A stretch of DNA of 61,120 nt, taken from contig JAFVWS010000032.1 in NCBI GenBank assembly GCA_017501545.1, positions 1 through 61,120 on the forward strand, in the 5' to 3' direction. The notes under the pieces are model-generated. The model had not been told where the DNA came from and searched no databases. It saw only the letters and a program-made list of their open reading frames with translations. This DNA comes from Clostridia bacterium (lineage in GTDB: Bacteria; Bacillota; Clostridia; Oscillospirales; CAG-272). Below are positions 18,401-27,549 of this stretch, piece by piece. Positions within the stretch are counted from its first letter, which is position 1. Each line of letters starts with the position of its first letter. The position numbers and the translations under genes are program-made.

Positions 18401-19174
18401 ATGGAATTCAACGCAAAAATTCTCATTGCTGACGAAAACGTTGGCACACGACACACTACGAAGGAAGCATTACTACGCCGTGGTTACCGTCACGTTGACG
18501 AGGCGCAAAATGGTGAGGAGGCGCTAATTAAGATTAGCAGAAATCACCCAGACATTGTTATCTCTGACATTTGGCTTTCTAAGCTTGACGGTATAGGTCT
18601 TATTAGAAACTCAAAGGGAATTAACTTTGGGCAGGACAAGGAGCCTATATTTATTATGGCTTCTATGGTTTCAAGCCAAAACGTCTTTGTTGATGCTACA
18701 CGCGCAGGCGCATCTATTTGTCTTATGAAGCCGTTTGACTTTAATAGCTTATTTGAGCATATTGACACCCTTTACCGTCAAAGAGTTGAAAGCACCACCT
18801 CGACAAGGACAGCCAGTGAGGATATTGAAACGCAGGTTACCAAGGTTATTCACCAAATTGGTGTGCCAGCGCATATTAAGGGATATCAGTATCTTCGCAC
18901 AGCAATACTTATGACAATTTCAGACAACGAAATTATAAACTCGGTTACCAAAATACTTTATCCATCAGTTGCTAAAAAGTATTCTACAACAACCTCGCGT
19001 GTGGAGCGTGCTATTCGCCACGCCATTGAGGTAGCATGGGACAGAGGTGACGTTGATACATTAAACTCATATTTTGGCTACACAATTCAAAACAATAGAG
19101 GCAAGCCAACAAACAGCGAGTTTATTGCCATGATTGCAGATAATATGCGACTAAAATATAAGATTTATAAATAA
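18401..19174 (+). CDS. spo0A: Sporulation master regulator Spo0A
   Basis: The 257-residue protein has a receiver domain (acidic pair D11-E12, phosphoacceptor D56 in [14 protein letters not shown], conserved Lys in CLMKPFD) and the Spo0A-specific C-terminal DNA-binding domain from about 150: [59 protein letters not shown]. Phosphorylated Spo0A binds 0A boxes and launches endospore formation. The ATG at 18401 follows GAGG. An upstream open frame in the AT-rich leader is not conserved. A TTGACG...TAAATT pair at 18311-18339 may be its promoter. Confidence 0.96.
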   Translation: MEFNAKILIADENVGTRHTTKEALLRRGYRHVDEAQNGEEALIKISRNHPDIVISDIWLSKLDGIGLIRNSKGINFGQDKEPIFIMASMVSSQNVFVDATRAGASICLMKPFDFNSLFEHIDTLYRQRVESTTSTRTASEDIETQVTKVIHQIGVPAHIKGYQYLRTAILMTISDNEIINSVTKILYPSVAKKYSTTTSRVERAIRHAIEVAWDRGDVDTLNSYFGYTIQNNRGKPTNSEFIAMIADNMRLKYKIYK

Positions 19175-19229
19175 TTTTAATGCAAATTATATATCACGTA
19201 TGTGCATATGTTGATATATTCATATATAA

Positions 19230-19267
19230 AGTTAGAAAAAAGAGCGCCGTTTGGCGCTCTTTTTTTA
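19230..19267 (+). terminator. Terminator of spo0A
   Basis: AGAGCGCC-gttt-GGCGCTCTTTTTTT, a textbook intrinsic terminator. Confidence 0.85.
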
Positions 19268-19316
19268 TTCTACTATTTGTAGAGTCGCGTGGGGTGGTGT
19301 TAGTATCATCGCGCAA

Positions 19317-19347
19317 TAATAAAAGCAGAGGAAATCTCTGCTTTTAT
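19317..19347 (-). terminator. Terminator of the small XRE gene
   Basis: AAAAGCAGAG-atttc-CTCTGCTTTTATT on the minus strand at the end of the gene. Confidence 0.75.
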
Positions 19348-19589
19348 CAAAGTATATCAAAATTATTCAAAGAAAACAGCTCATCATCTAAAAACTCAGA
19401 CAGGGACATATCAAAGCCCTTTGCAAGCATTATTATTGTAGTTAGAGTTACTGTTTTATTTCTACCGTTCATTATGCACTGCATGCTGCCATGTATAATG
19501 CCAGATTTTTGTTCAAGTTTATATTGCGTCATATTCTTTTGTACAAGCAAATTAGAAATACGTTTTGCAACTGCATCATTGACTGTCAT
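19347..19589 (-). CDS. Small XRE-family DNA-binding protein
   Basis: The 80-residue protein is essentially one helix-turn-helix (ISNLLVQKNMTQYKLEQKSGI, then MQCIMNGRNKTVTLTTIIMLAKGFDMSLSEFLDDE). Single-domain Cro-like proteins of this size are widespread in Clostridia as standalone regulators. AGGAGG-type sequence (GGAGGTATTGC) precedes the ATG. It is divergent from the SLOG-like gene at 19722 and could regulate it or itself. Confidence 0.85.
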   Translation of the reverse strand: MTVNDAVAKRISNLLVQKNMTQYKLEQKSGIIHGSMQCIMNGRNKTVTLTTIIMLAKGFDMSLSEFLDDELFSLNNFDIL

Positions 19590-19652
19590 GCAATACCTCC
19601 TTCTATCCAGTAGTTATTTATATATTAACAGTATTTTTTATCAATTTTAAGA

Positions 19653-19662
19653 AGGTATACCT
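19653..19662. promoter_or_regulatory. Possible XRE operator palindrome
   Basis: AGGTATACCT is a perfect 10-base palindrome between the divergent XRE and SLOG-like genes. A half-match (AGGTACACC) lies at 19694. No binding data can be inferred beyond position and symmetry. Confidence 0.3.
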
Positions 19663-19681
19663 ACATATAGACCATTTTTTG

Positions 19682-19690
19682 TGTTATAAT
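19682..19690 (+). promoter_or_regulatory. Extended -10 promoter of the SLOG-like gene
   Basis: TGTTATAAT gives an extended -10 (TGn plus TATAAT at 19685-19690), with no convincing -35. Confidence 0.55.
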
Positions 19691-19721
19691 GAGTAGGTAC
19701 ACCATCGCAAAGGAGATATTT

Positions 19722-20150
19722 ATGATAATAACATTTTGTGGTCACTCTGACTTTTGTCTTGCTGCTAAATACGAGTCGCTTCTTATGTCATATTTAAAAA
19801 GCAATTATAGGGATAATAAAATAGAGTTTTATTTAGGTGGTTATGGAGCATTTGACAGCTTTGCTTACTCGTGCGCTAAAAGTTTCAAGACGTTTTCACC
19901 AAATACAATTTTAACCTTAGTTGTGCCTTATCTAAAATACAATTTTCCTACGAAAAATTATGACTATATAGTTTATCCGGAGCTTGAAAATATCCCTCCA
20001 AAATATGCAATTTCTTATAGAAACAGGTTTATGGTGGATAAATCAGACTTGATTATTGCATATGTGCATAGAAACTATGGTGGTGCGTACAGCATGCTAA
20101 AATACGCTAAATCAAAAGGTAAAAGAATTTTAAACCTTGCTGATTTATAA
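19722..20150 (+). CDS. SLOG/YspA-like nucleotide-binding protein
   Basis: The 142-residue protein has a Rossmann-like layout: MIITFCGHSDF at the start, FYLGGYGAFDSFAYSCA in the middle, then DLIIAYVHRNYGGAYSMLKYAKSKGKRI. These positions match the SLOG superfamily (DprA/YspA/DUF1273-like) that binds nucleotides or nucleotide-derived ligands. Similar small genes are frequent in Clostridia and are annotated only as hypothetical. The ATG at 19722 follows AGGAG. The single gene is flanked by its own promoter and terminator. Confidence 0.6.
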   Translation: MIITFCGHSDFCLAAKYESLLMSYLKSNYRDNKIEFYLGGYGAFDSFAYSCAKSFKTFSPNTILTLVVPYLKYNFPTKNYDYIVYPELENIPPKYAISYRNRFMVDKSDLIIAYVHRNYGGAYSMLKYAKSKGKRILNLADL

Positions 20151-20180
20151 AAGCGAGTGCGTTTGCATTCGCTTTTTTGA
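20149..20180 (+). terminator. Terminator of the SLOG-like gene
   Basis: AAGCGAGTGCG-ttt-GCATTCGCTTTTTTG directly after the stop. Confidence 0.8.
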
Positions 20181-20192
20181 CATTTCAGCGTC

Positions 20193-20221
20193 TTGACATC
20201 TTTTTTATTCAATGATATAAT
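20193..20221 (+). promoter_or_regulatory. Consensus promoter of the 20243 gene
   Basis: TTGACA (20193-20198) and TATAAT (20216-20221) with a 17-base spacer; both hexamers are perfect. Confidence 0.9.
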
Positions 20222-20242
20222 CATATTAGAGGTGGTACTATA

Positions 20243-20698
20243 ATGTTTTTCTTTCATAAAAAATACTCTTTTAAATCAAACCTCACAGCCAAGGATTTGT
20301 CAATTAAGTTAAACAACTTCTTCAAGCGTGATGATTTTTTGGGCGAAATAAATGGCAATTCTTTCAAGGTGAACAGACGCCCCGCATTTCAAAGGAACGC
20401 CTTTAGGCCTTACTTTTTTGGTGAAATAAACGATACCGAAACAGGCTCGGAGGTTAAAATCACTGCTAGGTCATCGTATGTTGTTTCTGTTATATGCACA
20501 ATTTGGTCTTTTATTATGATATTTTCGCCTGTTATATTAGAGGCTGTTATGTTTTTTAGTGGCGAGGAGGTTTTAATAGAATTTTTACTTGTTCCTGTTT
20601 TTGCTATAATTATAATTTCTGCCATTGTGGTTTTTGGTTTTGTATTACCACTTCGTTCAGTATCCAAGGAGCTACAAGATGCAATAGAAAAAGATTAA
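20243..20698 (+). CDS. Two-helix membrane protein of unknown function
   Basis: I do not recognise the family. The 151-residue product has a soluble N-terminal half (about residues 1-75, rich in Asn, Phe, Lys). Two hydrophobic helices follow at about 80-103 and 110-133, then a short charged tail. GAGGTGG lies before the ATG and a perfect sigma-A promoter lies 22 bases upstream, so it is probably well expressed. It is monocistronic and ends in a shared bidirectional terminator. Confidence 0.7.
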   Translation: MFFFHKKYSFKSNLTAKDLSIKLNNFFKRDDFLGEINGNSFKVNRRPAFQRNAFRPYFFGEINDTETGSEVKITARSSYVVSVICTIWSFIMIFSPVILEAVMFFSGEEVLIEFLLVPVFAIIIISAIVVFGFVLPLRSVSKELQDAIEKD

Positions 20699-20728
20699 AA
20701 GCGAGTGTTTTGCACTCGCTTTTTCCTT
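20696..20728. terminator. Bidirectional terminator
   Basis: AAAAGCGAGTG-tttt-GCACTCGCTTTTTC separates two convergent genes. The same GCGAGTGC stem reappears in terminators at 20150, 47420 and 49796. Confidence 0.8.
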
Positions 20729-21665
20729 AATCAAAGATTGTTTCTACTATTCTTTCACAGCAATTTGGTGAGTATTTCCAGTAGGATATATGCTTTGTTT
20801 TTTCAGTATCTATTTTATAGTATCTTTTTGTGTCGAGCTCGGCGCTATTATCATAGGTGTCTATTATAACAAGCTTTATTTTCATTTTCTCTGGGATTAT
20901 GCTTTTTATGTAGGTTGCGCAGCTTTGTCCAACCTTAACGCCCTCCTTAAGCTCAGCAAGGCCGGCTAAATTGGGGGCTAACTCAACAAAAATTCCATAG
21001 TTTTCTATGCTTCTGACTATCCCAAAAACTGTTTGACCTACTGAAAACTCGCTTGCATTTTCCTCCCACGTGCCAAAAAGCTCCTTGGTGGAAACGTATA
21101 TTCTTCCAGTTTCGTAATCTATGCTTTTAACAATTACGTTTAATTCCTCCCTTTCATAAAATCTATCCTTGGGAGTTAATATTCTCGAAACTGACACTGA
21201 GTCAACGGACATTAGAGATGATATTCCACAGCCGATGTCAAGAAACGCGCCAAACGGCTCAAAGTGAGTTATTTTGGCAGGAATTATATCTCCCCTTGCA
21301 AGGTCCATTAAATAGCTTTCCATACACTCTCGCTGTGCCTCCTTGCGTGAAAGTATTGCGCGAGTCTTGCCATTTTTATCCTTTATTATTTGCATCACCT
21401 TAAAGGCAACCGCCTTGCCAACGCGTGTTATAATTGCAATATCCTTTATTTCATTTTCTAAAAGACATTCTTCTCTTTCTATTGTTCCGTCTATTCCGTA
21501 TAAGTCGAGGTGTAAGCAAAGCGTTTGGCTATCACATTTAGTCACTATTGCCTCAAGAATTTTACCCTCTGCACGTGCCCTTTCAAGCCCCTGAAGCGAG
21601 GAAATGTATTCCTTATTTTCTGGAGTTAAAACCAAAGAGCCCTCAGGCAAATATTTATTTGACAT
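20727..21665 (-). CDS. S1 RNA-binding domain protein (S1-like)
   Basis: The 312-residue protein contains at least two S1 domains: about residues 115-190 (GDIIPAKITHFEPFGAFLDIGCG) and 200-265 (GQTVFGIVRSIENYGIFVELAPN). A more diverged N-terminal one is also likely. It resembles the short S1 homologues of low-GC Gram-positives (YpfD type) that bind mRNA or 30S subunits. ATG 21665 follows AAAGGAAAAGGA. The outer TTG frame start is not needed. The start overlaps the end of the P-ATPase gene by 11 bases, implying translational coupling. Confidence 0.82.
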   Translation of the reverse strand: MSNKYLPEGSLVLTPENKEYISSLQGLERARAEGKILEAIVTKCDSQTLCLHLDLYGIDGTIEREECLLENEIKDIAIITRVGKAVAFKVMQIIKDKNGKTRAILSRKEAQRECMESYLMDLARGDIIPAKITHFEPFGAFLDIGCGISSLMSVDSVSVSRILTPKDRFYEREELNVIVKSIDYETGRIYVSTKELFGTWEENASEFSVGQTVFGIVRSIENYGIFVELAPNLAGLAELKEGVKVGQSCATYIKSIIPEKMKIKLVIIDTYDNSAELDTKRYYKIDTEKTKHISYWKYSPNCCERIVETIFD

Positions 21666-24390
21666 TTGTCCTTTTCCTTTCAATATTATATTTTTTCTTT
21701 GTTTTATGCGTAAGAATTTTTAAAAGCTTTTTTATTAGCTTTCGCATAGTGTCAAAAGCGATTACGCTAAATGACAATAAAATTACTGTTATTAAATCCT
21801 TTATTGTAAGTGGAACTGTGCGAAGCGCCTCGCCTCCAAAATATATAAATGCGACCTGCACAAGCATAATTCCAAGCATTATAAGTATGAAAAATTTATT
21901 TTTTGTAAGCGAGCTAAACAGGTTTACACGATTTGTGCGCGCAGTAAAGCAAACAAATACGCCTGTGAAAATAAACAAGCCAAAAAATGCACTAAGCAGG
22001 TATTTTTCGCTTCCGTTTGAAAGAAGCATTGATGATTTTTCGCTCTTTAAAAACCATACGGAAAGTGCCAAAATATACGACGCCATAATTACAATCTGCT
22101 TAATCATATCAAAGGAAAGTATTTTTTCCTCGCTTTTTCTTGGTCCCCTTTGCATATAGCTTTTTAGTGGTGGCTCACAGGCAAATGCAAGTGCGCCGAG
22201 CGTATCCATAATAATATTTACCCAAAGCATTTGAGTAATTGTGACTGGTGTATCTATGCCGATAAATGGTCCAATCAAAGAAATACCCACGGCTGAAAGA
22301 TTCATTATAAGCTGAAAAACAACAAATTTTCTTATCGACTCAAAAATAGTTCTGCCGTATAAAATAGCTTTAATTATTGAGGCAAGATTGTTATCCTTAA
22401 TTACAATGTCTGAGGCTTCCTTTGCAACCTCAGTTCCTGTTCCCATTGAAAAGCCAACGTCAGCGCTTTTTAAGGAGGCTGCATCGTTTACTCCGTCGCC
22501 CGTCATACCTACAACGTATTTTGACTCCTGTGCGACCCTTACAAGTCGACTTTTATCAGTTGGAAGCGCACGAGAAACAACGGCTAAGGACGGCAAGATG
22601 GCTTTTAGCTCCTCATCACTCATTTCGTGAAGCGTGCTTGCGTTTAAAACGACACTACGGCGAGTTTCGGGCGAGATAATTCCACATTCCTTGGCAATTG
22701 ACTCAGCAGTGTCTTGGTTATCTCCAGTTATCATAACAACACCGACGCCTGCACGTGTTGCCTCGAGTATTGCATATGGTGCCTCACGCCTTATTTTGTC
22801 CTTTAAAATAACAAGGCATAAAAACGAAATTTCGTCAAGGGACGTGTCTAATTTTCCGTGCTTTATTCCTATAGCAAGCACACGAAAGCTCTTTTTGGAA
22901 AGTTCCTCTTGCTTCGATAATATTTGGCGCATTTTATCCTGCGTCATTTTGAGAACGCCTCCAAACTCATCTATATAAGAGGTGGAGGCTGATAAAAGCT
23001 TCTCGGGTGCGCCCTTGAATATTGCTAATTGACCCAATTTCGCTTTTAGTGATACGGCACTATATTTTTTAGTGCTATCAAATTGAATTTTTTTAATAAT
23101 CTCTGCCTTGGGCTTATAAAACGACGCATACTCTAAAAGCGCCCTTTCAGTAGCGTCAGAGCCAACCACCTTGCCACCCTCATTTGACAAGTTGGTGCAA
23201 AAATATGCACACTGGGTAAGGTATTCTTTAAATTGTGGCCTTGATTTTATGTCGCTTATAGTAAGGCTTCTTCCACTCGAATCAATTATCTCCTTGACCC
23301 TTAGCTTTCCCTCGGTTATTGTGCCGGTTTTGTCGGTAAACAGTAGATTAATATTGCCAGAGGTTTCAATTCCAACAAGCTTTCTCACTAAAACGTTGTC
23401 CCTTGCCATTTTCTTCATATTAGAGGAAAGCACCACGGTTATCATCATAGGAAGTCCCTCTGGCACGGCAACAACGGTAATTGAAACAGCAAGCGTTAAG
23501 GCACTGATTAAGTGCGTTATCAAATACGTAGCATCGCACATTTTCTCAAGCATTATGCTTGGTTCAAAGTGAGAATCTATAAAAAAGGCATTAAAAAGGT
23601 ATGCAAGCGCAATAGCTCCAGCAGCTATGTAGCCTAAGCGACTAATGAATTTTGCAAGCTGATTAAGGCGATTTTTAAGTGGACTTGGTCTTGTGTCGCG
23701 CTGTAATTCCTTTGCCTCCTTGCCGATAAACGTATCATCGCCGACTGCTATGACAAGGGCTTTTGCATAGCCACCTACAACTGTGCTTCCTGAATAAGCC
23801 AAGCTTCTTCTGTTTGATTTTAATTCTATCCTTTTTTTCTCCTTGATTGATGAATTGAGCCTTGAGGTCAAAAGCCTTACCTCATCTTTATCAAGTGAAG
23901 CCTTATGGCACTCGGCGCTTTCTCCAGTTAATGAGGATTCATCAACTGATATTTCCCCCTCTATCAAGTATGAGTCGGCAGGAATTTTGCACCCTGTGTC
24001 CAAAATTAAGACATCACCCACCACAATTTCAGAGGTTAAAATTTCAAGTCTTTTGCCGTTTCTTATAACCTGTGACGTTAAATTTTTATCGCTTGATTTC
24101 AGCTTTTCAAATGCATTTTCACTGCTATATTCACTAATTGTTGAAACCAAGGTGGCAATCAAAATTGAAATGCCTATTCCTACACATTCAAGGTAGTTAA
24201 TATTCGGTATCATCACTACAATATTAATAATCAAAGCGACAATTAAAACCTTGATTATAGGGTCGTTTAGGTTTCCAAGAAAGTATTTAAAAAAGCTTTT
24301 TTTCTTCTTTTCCTTAAGCTCGTTTTTTCCGTAAAGCGTGCGTGAGGCGTTTACCTCCTCGTCGCTTAGGCTATAAAGTTCCTCTTGCAT
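21655..24390 (-). CDS. P2-type Ca2+-transporting ATPase
   Basis: The 911-residue protein has all P-type motifs: TGES near 155, PEGLPM in helix 4 near 312, phosphorylation loop DKTGT near 353, KGAPE in the nucleotide domain and TGDGVND near 630, with about ten membrane helices. The PEGL sequence and overall arrangement fit the SERCA/PMCA-like calcium pumps. It exports Ca2+ (possibly Mn2+) at ATP cost. AAAGGAAAGGA precedes the ATG. The S1-domain gene overlaps its 3' end. Confidence 0.9.
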   Translation of the reverse strand: MQEELYSLSDEEVNASRTLYGKNELKEKKKKSFFKYFLGNLNDPIIKVLIVALIINIVVMIPNINYLECVGIGISILIATLVSTISEYSSENAFEKLKSSDKNLTSQVIRNGKRLEILTSEIVVGDVLILDTGCKIPADSYLIEGEISVDESSLTGESAECHKASLDKDEVRLLTSRLNSSIKEKKRIELKSNRRSLAYSGSTVVGGYAKALVIAVGDDTFIGKEAKELQRDTRPSPLKNRLNQLAKFISRLGYIAAGAIALAYLFNAFFIDSHFEPSIMLEKMCDATYLITHLISALTLAVSITVVAVPEGLPMMITVVLSSNMKKMARDNVLVRKLVGIETSGNINLLFTDKTGTITEGKLRVKEIIDSSGRSLTISDIKSRPQFKEYLTQCAYFCTNLSNEGGKVVGSDATERALLEYASFYKPKAEIIKKIQFDSTKKYSAVSLKAKLGQLAIFKGAPEKLLSASTSYIDEFGGVLKMTQDKMRQILSKQEELSKKSFRVLAIGIKHGKLDTSLDEISFLCLVILKDKIRREAPYAILEATRAGVGVVMITGDNQDTAESIAKECGIISPETRRSVVLNASTLHEMSDEELKAILPSLAVVSRALPTDKSRLVRVAQESKYVVGMTGDGVNDAASLKSADVGFSMGTGTEVAKEASDIVIKDNNLASIIKAILYGRTIFESIRKFVVFQLIMNLSAVGISLIGPFIGIDTPVTITQMLWVNIIMDTLGALAFACEPPLKSYMQRGPRKSEEKILSFDMIKQIVIMASYILALSVWFLKSEKSSMLLSNGSEKYLLSAFFGLFIFTGVFVCFTARTNRVNLFSSLTKNKFFILIMLGIMLVQVAFIYFGGEALRTVPLTIKDLITVILLSFSVIAFDTMRKLIKKLLKILTHKTKKKYNIERKRTNVK

Positions 24391-24455
24391 TTTAATTCCT
24401 TTCCTTTGTTTTTAATAAATACTATTCTTAATAAGAGAAATTTATGCAACGAAAA

Positions 24456-24494
24456 AAACAAAAAAACACGCACCCCTGTGCGCGTTTTGTGCAA
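24456..24494. other. Hairpin between the P-ATPase gene and valS
   Basis: AAACACGCAC-ccct-GTGCGCGTTTT gives a stable stem just beyond the valS terminator in the 100-base gap. Confidence 0.5.
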
Positions 24495-24495
24495 A

Positions 24496-24530
24496 TTAAA
24501 AAGCACCTCATTTCGAGGTGCTTTTATTTT
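24496..24530 (-). terminator. Terminator of valS
   Basis: AAAAGCACCTC-gaaat-GAGGTGCTTTTTAA on the minus strand, at the stop codon of valS. Confidence 0.85.
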
Positions 24531-27154
24531 TATAGTGCGTTTAGTGCATCAAGCACGCCTTGCTTTGTGCTTTCGTACTTAGCAAGCTTTTCCTTTTCGC
24601 CGTTTACAACCTTTTCAGGTGCCTTTGAAATAAACTCTTGGTTAGAAAGCTTTTTAACAAGACGGTCAATCTCGCCTTGAACCTTTAAAAGCTCAGCGTT
24701 TAGTCTTGCCTTTTCCTTTTCGGTATCAATCATTTCAGCCATTGGAATATAAATCGTTGCTGCGTGGGTGATAATTTGCACTGCACCCTCGCTTTCATAT
24801 TCCTCAACGAACTCAACCTCTGATGCGCTTGCAAGCTTTTCAAAGAAGCTTGCTGTTGCGGTATTAAAGGACTCCTTATACTTAGTTGAAATGAAAATTT
24901 TCGCCTTGCGCGATGGTGGCACGTTCATTTCATTTCTGCGTGCGCGAATTTCACGAATTGCCTCAATTACGCGCTCCATATTTTCTTCATCGAGAGAGAA
25001 ATCATACTTATTTTCAGCCACTGGGTAGCTTGAAATCATAATGCTCTCATTATTTTCAAAATGTGGAAGTGACTGATAAATCTCCTCGGTGATAAATGGC
25101 ATAAATGGATGTAAAAGCTTCAAAATGCTTTCAAGCACATAAACGATAACGTTTTGTGAAACCTTGTTTTGGCTGTTTTCTTTGTTTGAAAGAGTTGTCT
25201 TTGAAAGCTCAATATACCAGTCGCAGAATACGTCCCAAATAAAGTCGTAAATCTCGCCGAGGGCAATACCAAGCTCATATGAATCAAGTGATGCTCTTAC
25301 ACGTGTAATAAGCTTGTTTAGGCGTGAAAGCACCCATTTGTCTTGAAGCGCAAGCTCACTCTCGCTTGGCATTTCAACCTTTTCAATATCAAGGTTCATC
25401 ATAACGAAGCGTGCCGCGTTCCAAAGCTTGTTTGCAAAGTTACGTGCGCTTTCAATCTTTTCATCGCTAAAGCGCATATCGTTTCCAGGTGAGTTACCTG
25501 TTGCTAAAGCAAAGCGAAGCGCATCAGCACCATACTTTTCAATAATAAGAAGTGGGTCAATTCCGTTGCCGAGTGATTTTGACATTTTTCTACCAAGCGC
25601 GTCACGTACCAAGCCGTGAATAAGCACTGTATCAAATGGCTTTTCTCCCATATACTCAAGTCCACTGAAAATCATACGAGATACCCAGAAGGTAATGATA
25701 TCGTAGCCAGTTACAAGTGTGTTTGTTGGGTAGAAATATTTTAAATCCTCTGTATTTTTTGGCCAACCCAGTGTTGAAAATGGCCACAAGGCAGATGAGA
25801 ACCATGTATCAAGTGTGTCTGGGTCTTGGCGCATTTGTTTGCCACATTTTGGGCAAACTGCCTTTTCGTCCTTAGTTACTACTATTTCATCACAGTCGTC
25901 GCAGTAAAAGGCAGGAATTCTATGTCCCCACCAAAGCTGACGTGAGATACACCAGTCACGGATATTCTCCATCCAGTAAAAATAGTTCTTTTCAAAGCGC
26001 TCAGGAACAAATTTGATTTCCTTTTCCTTTACTGCCTTAATTGCAGGCTTAGCAAGCTCCTCCATTTTTACAAACCATTGAAGTGAAACACGTGGCTCAA
26101 CGGTTGTGCCACAGCGATAGCATGTGCCAACGTTGTGTGAGTAGTCCTCAACCTTAATTAGATATCCCTCTTCCTTTAGGTCATCAACAATAGCCTTTCG
26201 AGCCTCATAGCGATCCATTCCTGCGTATTTGGGATAATCCTCGGTAATCTTAGCATCAGGAGTCATAACGTTGATAATTGGGAGGTTATGGCGCTTACCA
26301 ACCTCAAAGTCATTAGGGTCGTGCGCTGGGGTGATTTTTACAACACCAGTACCGAAGTCCATTTCAACGTACTCGTCAGCAATAACAGGGATTTCGCGTC
26401 CTACAAGTGGAATTACAAGTGTCTTGCCGATTAAGTCCTTATAGCGCTCATCATTTGGGTTAACTGCAACTGCAGTATCACCAAGCATTGTTTCTGGACG
26501 AGTGGTAGCAAACTCAAGGTAGCCAGAGCCGTCCTTGAATGGATATTTAATGTGCCAGAAGTGACCTGCCTGATCCTCATATTCAACCTCTGCATCAGAA
26601 ATTGAGGTTAAGCAGTGTGGGCACCAGTTAATTATTCTCTCGCCACGATAGATAAGTCCCTTATTATAGAGGCGAACAAATACCTCTTTTACAGCCTCTG
26701 AGCATCCCTCATCAAGCGTAAAGCGCTCACGACTCCAGTCGCATGATGAGCCGAGCTTTTTAAGCTGAGAAATAATACGTCCACCGTATTGCTCCTTCCA
26801 AGCCCATGCGCGCTCAAGGAAGCCATCACGTCCGATATCGTCCTTTGAGATACCCTCCTTGCGCATTGCCTCAACGATTTTTGCCTCAGTAGCGATTGAA
26901 GCGTGGTCGGTGCCTGGTAACCAAAGCGTGCAGTAGCCATTCATCCTCTTATAACGGATTAAAATGTCCTGCAAGGTGTTATCAAGGGCGTGTCCCATAT
27001 GGAGCTGTCCTGTGATATTTGGTGGTGGAATTACTATTGTATAGCTTGGCTTTGTTTTGTCAATTATTGGTGTGAAATACTTGTTATCGCACCAGCTTTT
27101 GTAGATACGCTCCTCAAATTCCTGTGGGGCGTAGGTTTTTGCAAGTTCTTTCAT
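24530..27154 (-). CDS. valS: Valyl-tRNA synthetase
   Basis: The 874-residue class I synthetase has the HIGH motif as HMGH near residue 50 ([20 protein letters not shown]), an editing domain around 200-350, zinc-type CxxC (YCDDCDE, CPKCGK), KMSKS near 521, an anticodon-binding helical domain and a C-terminal coiled coil ([20 protein letters not shown]). ATG 27154 follows GGAGGG. The in-frame extension upstream lies inside the T-box and is not protein. Expression is controlled by the upstream T-box. Confidence 0.97.
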   Translation of the reverse strand: MKELAKTYAPQEFEERIYKSWCDNKYFTPIIDKTKPSYTIVIPPPNITGQLHMGHALDNTLQDILIRYKRMNGYCTLWLPGTDHASIATEAKIVEAMRKEGISKDDIGRDGFLERAWAWKEQYGGRIISQLKKLGSSCDWSRERFTLDEGCSEAVKEVFVRLYNKGLIYRGERIINWCPHCLTSISDAEVEYEDQAGHFWHIKYPFKDGSGYLEFATTRPETMLGDTAVAVNPNDERYKDLIGKTLVIPLVGREIPVIADEYVEMDFGTGVVKITPAHDPNDFEVGKRHNLPIINVMTPDAKITEDYPKYAGMDRYEARKAIVDDLKEEGYLIKVEDYSHNVGTCYRCGTTVEPRVSLQWFVKMEELAKPAIKAVKEKEIKFVPERFEKNYFYWMENIRDWCISRQLWWGHRIPAFYCDDCDEIVVTKDEKAVCPKCGKQMRQDPDTLDTWFSSALWPFSTLGWPKNTEDLKYFYPTNTLVTGYDIITFWVSRMIFSGLEYMGEKPFDTVLIHGLVRDALGRKMSKSLGNGIDPLLIIEKYGADALRFALATGNSPGNDMRFSDEKIESARNFANKLWNAARFVMMNLDIEKVEMPSESELALQDKWVLSRLNKLITRVRASLDSYELGIALGEIYDFIWDVFCDWYIELSKTTLSNKENSQNKVSQNVIVYVLESILKLLHPFMPFITEEIYQSLPHFENNESIMISSYPVAENKYDFSLDEENMERVIEAIREIRARRNEMNVPPSRKAKIFISTKYKESFNTATASFFEKLASASEVEFVEEYESEGAVQIITHAATIYIPMAEMIDTEKEKARLNAELLKVQGEIDRLVKKLSNQEFISKAPEKVVNGEKEKLAKYESTKQGVLDALNAL

Positions 27155-27189
27155 ATAACCCTCCGAGAGTCTTAATAAACATTTATTAA

Positions 27190-27425
27190 AATAAAAAAAT
27201 CCTGACGAAAAATCGTCAGGACGCAAATTGCGCGGTACCACCTGAATTTACACCAAAGGTGTACACTCAACTCCCTTAACGCGGGTAAACGTTGACGGCT
27301 ACACAGCTACCCTTCACCATCACCACTCGAAAGCTACCTTCATAGCGCCCCACACCGCTTCGCACCACCCAACGGCTCTCTTAAGACAAGGCAACCACTA
27401 CTCCTCTTTGTCATAGTGTTTTATT
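27190..27425 (-). promoter_or_regulatory. T-box riboswitch of valS
   Basis: The minus strand carries the T-box GGTGGTACCGCG (27230-27241). It is followed by the terminator TCCTGACGA-tttt-TCGTCAGGA and a T-run at 27191-27215, after a roughly 180-base structured leader. Uncharged tRNA-Val would favour antitermination and valS expression. I did not fix the specifier codon with certainty. Confidence 0.93.
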
Positions 27426-27434
27426 TACGCGTAT

Positions 27435-27463
27435 ATTTTAACATATTATTTTTTGCTTGTCAA
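27435..27463 (-). promoter_or_regulatory. Promoter of the valS T-box transcript
   Basis: TTGACA (27458-27463), 17 bases, TAAAAT (27435-27440) on the minus strand. Confidence 0.85.
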
Positions 27464-27490
27464 CAATTATTTCTCATTCTCTTTTTTGTA

Positions 27491-27519
27491 TTGACTTATC
27501 ATTTTTTAAATGATAAAAT
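27491..27519 (+). promoter_or_regulatory. Promoter of the ADP-ribosylglycohydrolase gene
   Basis: TTGACT (27491-27496), 17 bases, TAAAAT (27514-27519), 31 bases ahead of the ATG. Confidence 0.8.
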
Positions 27520-27549
27520 AAGCTTGATATCTTTGATTGGAGAAAAGTT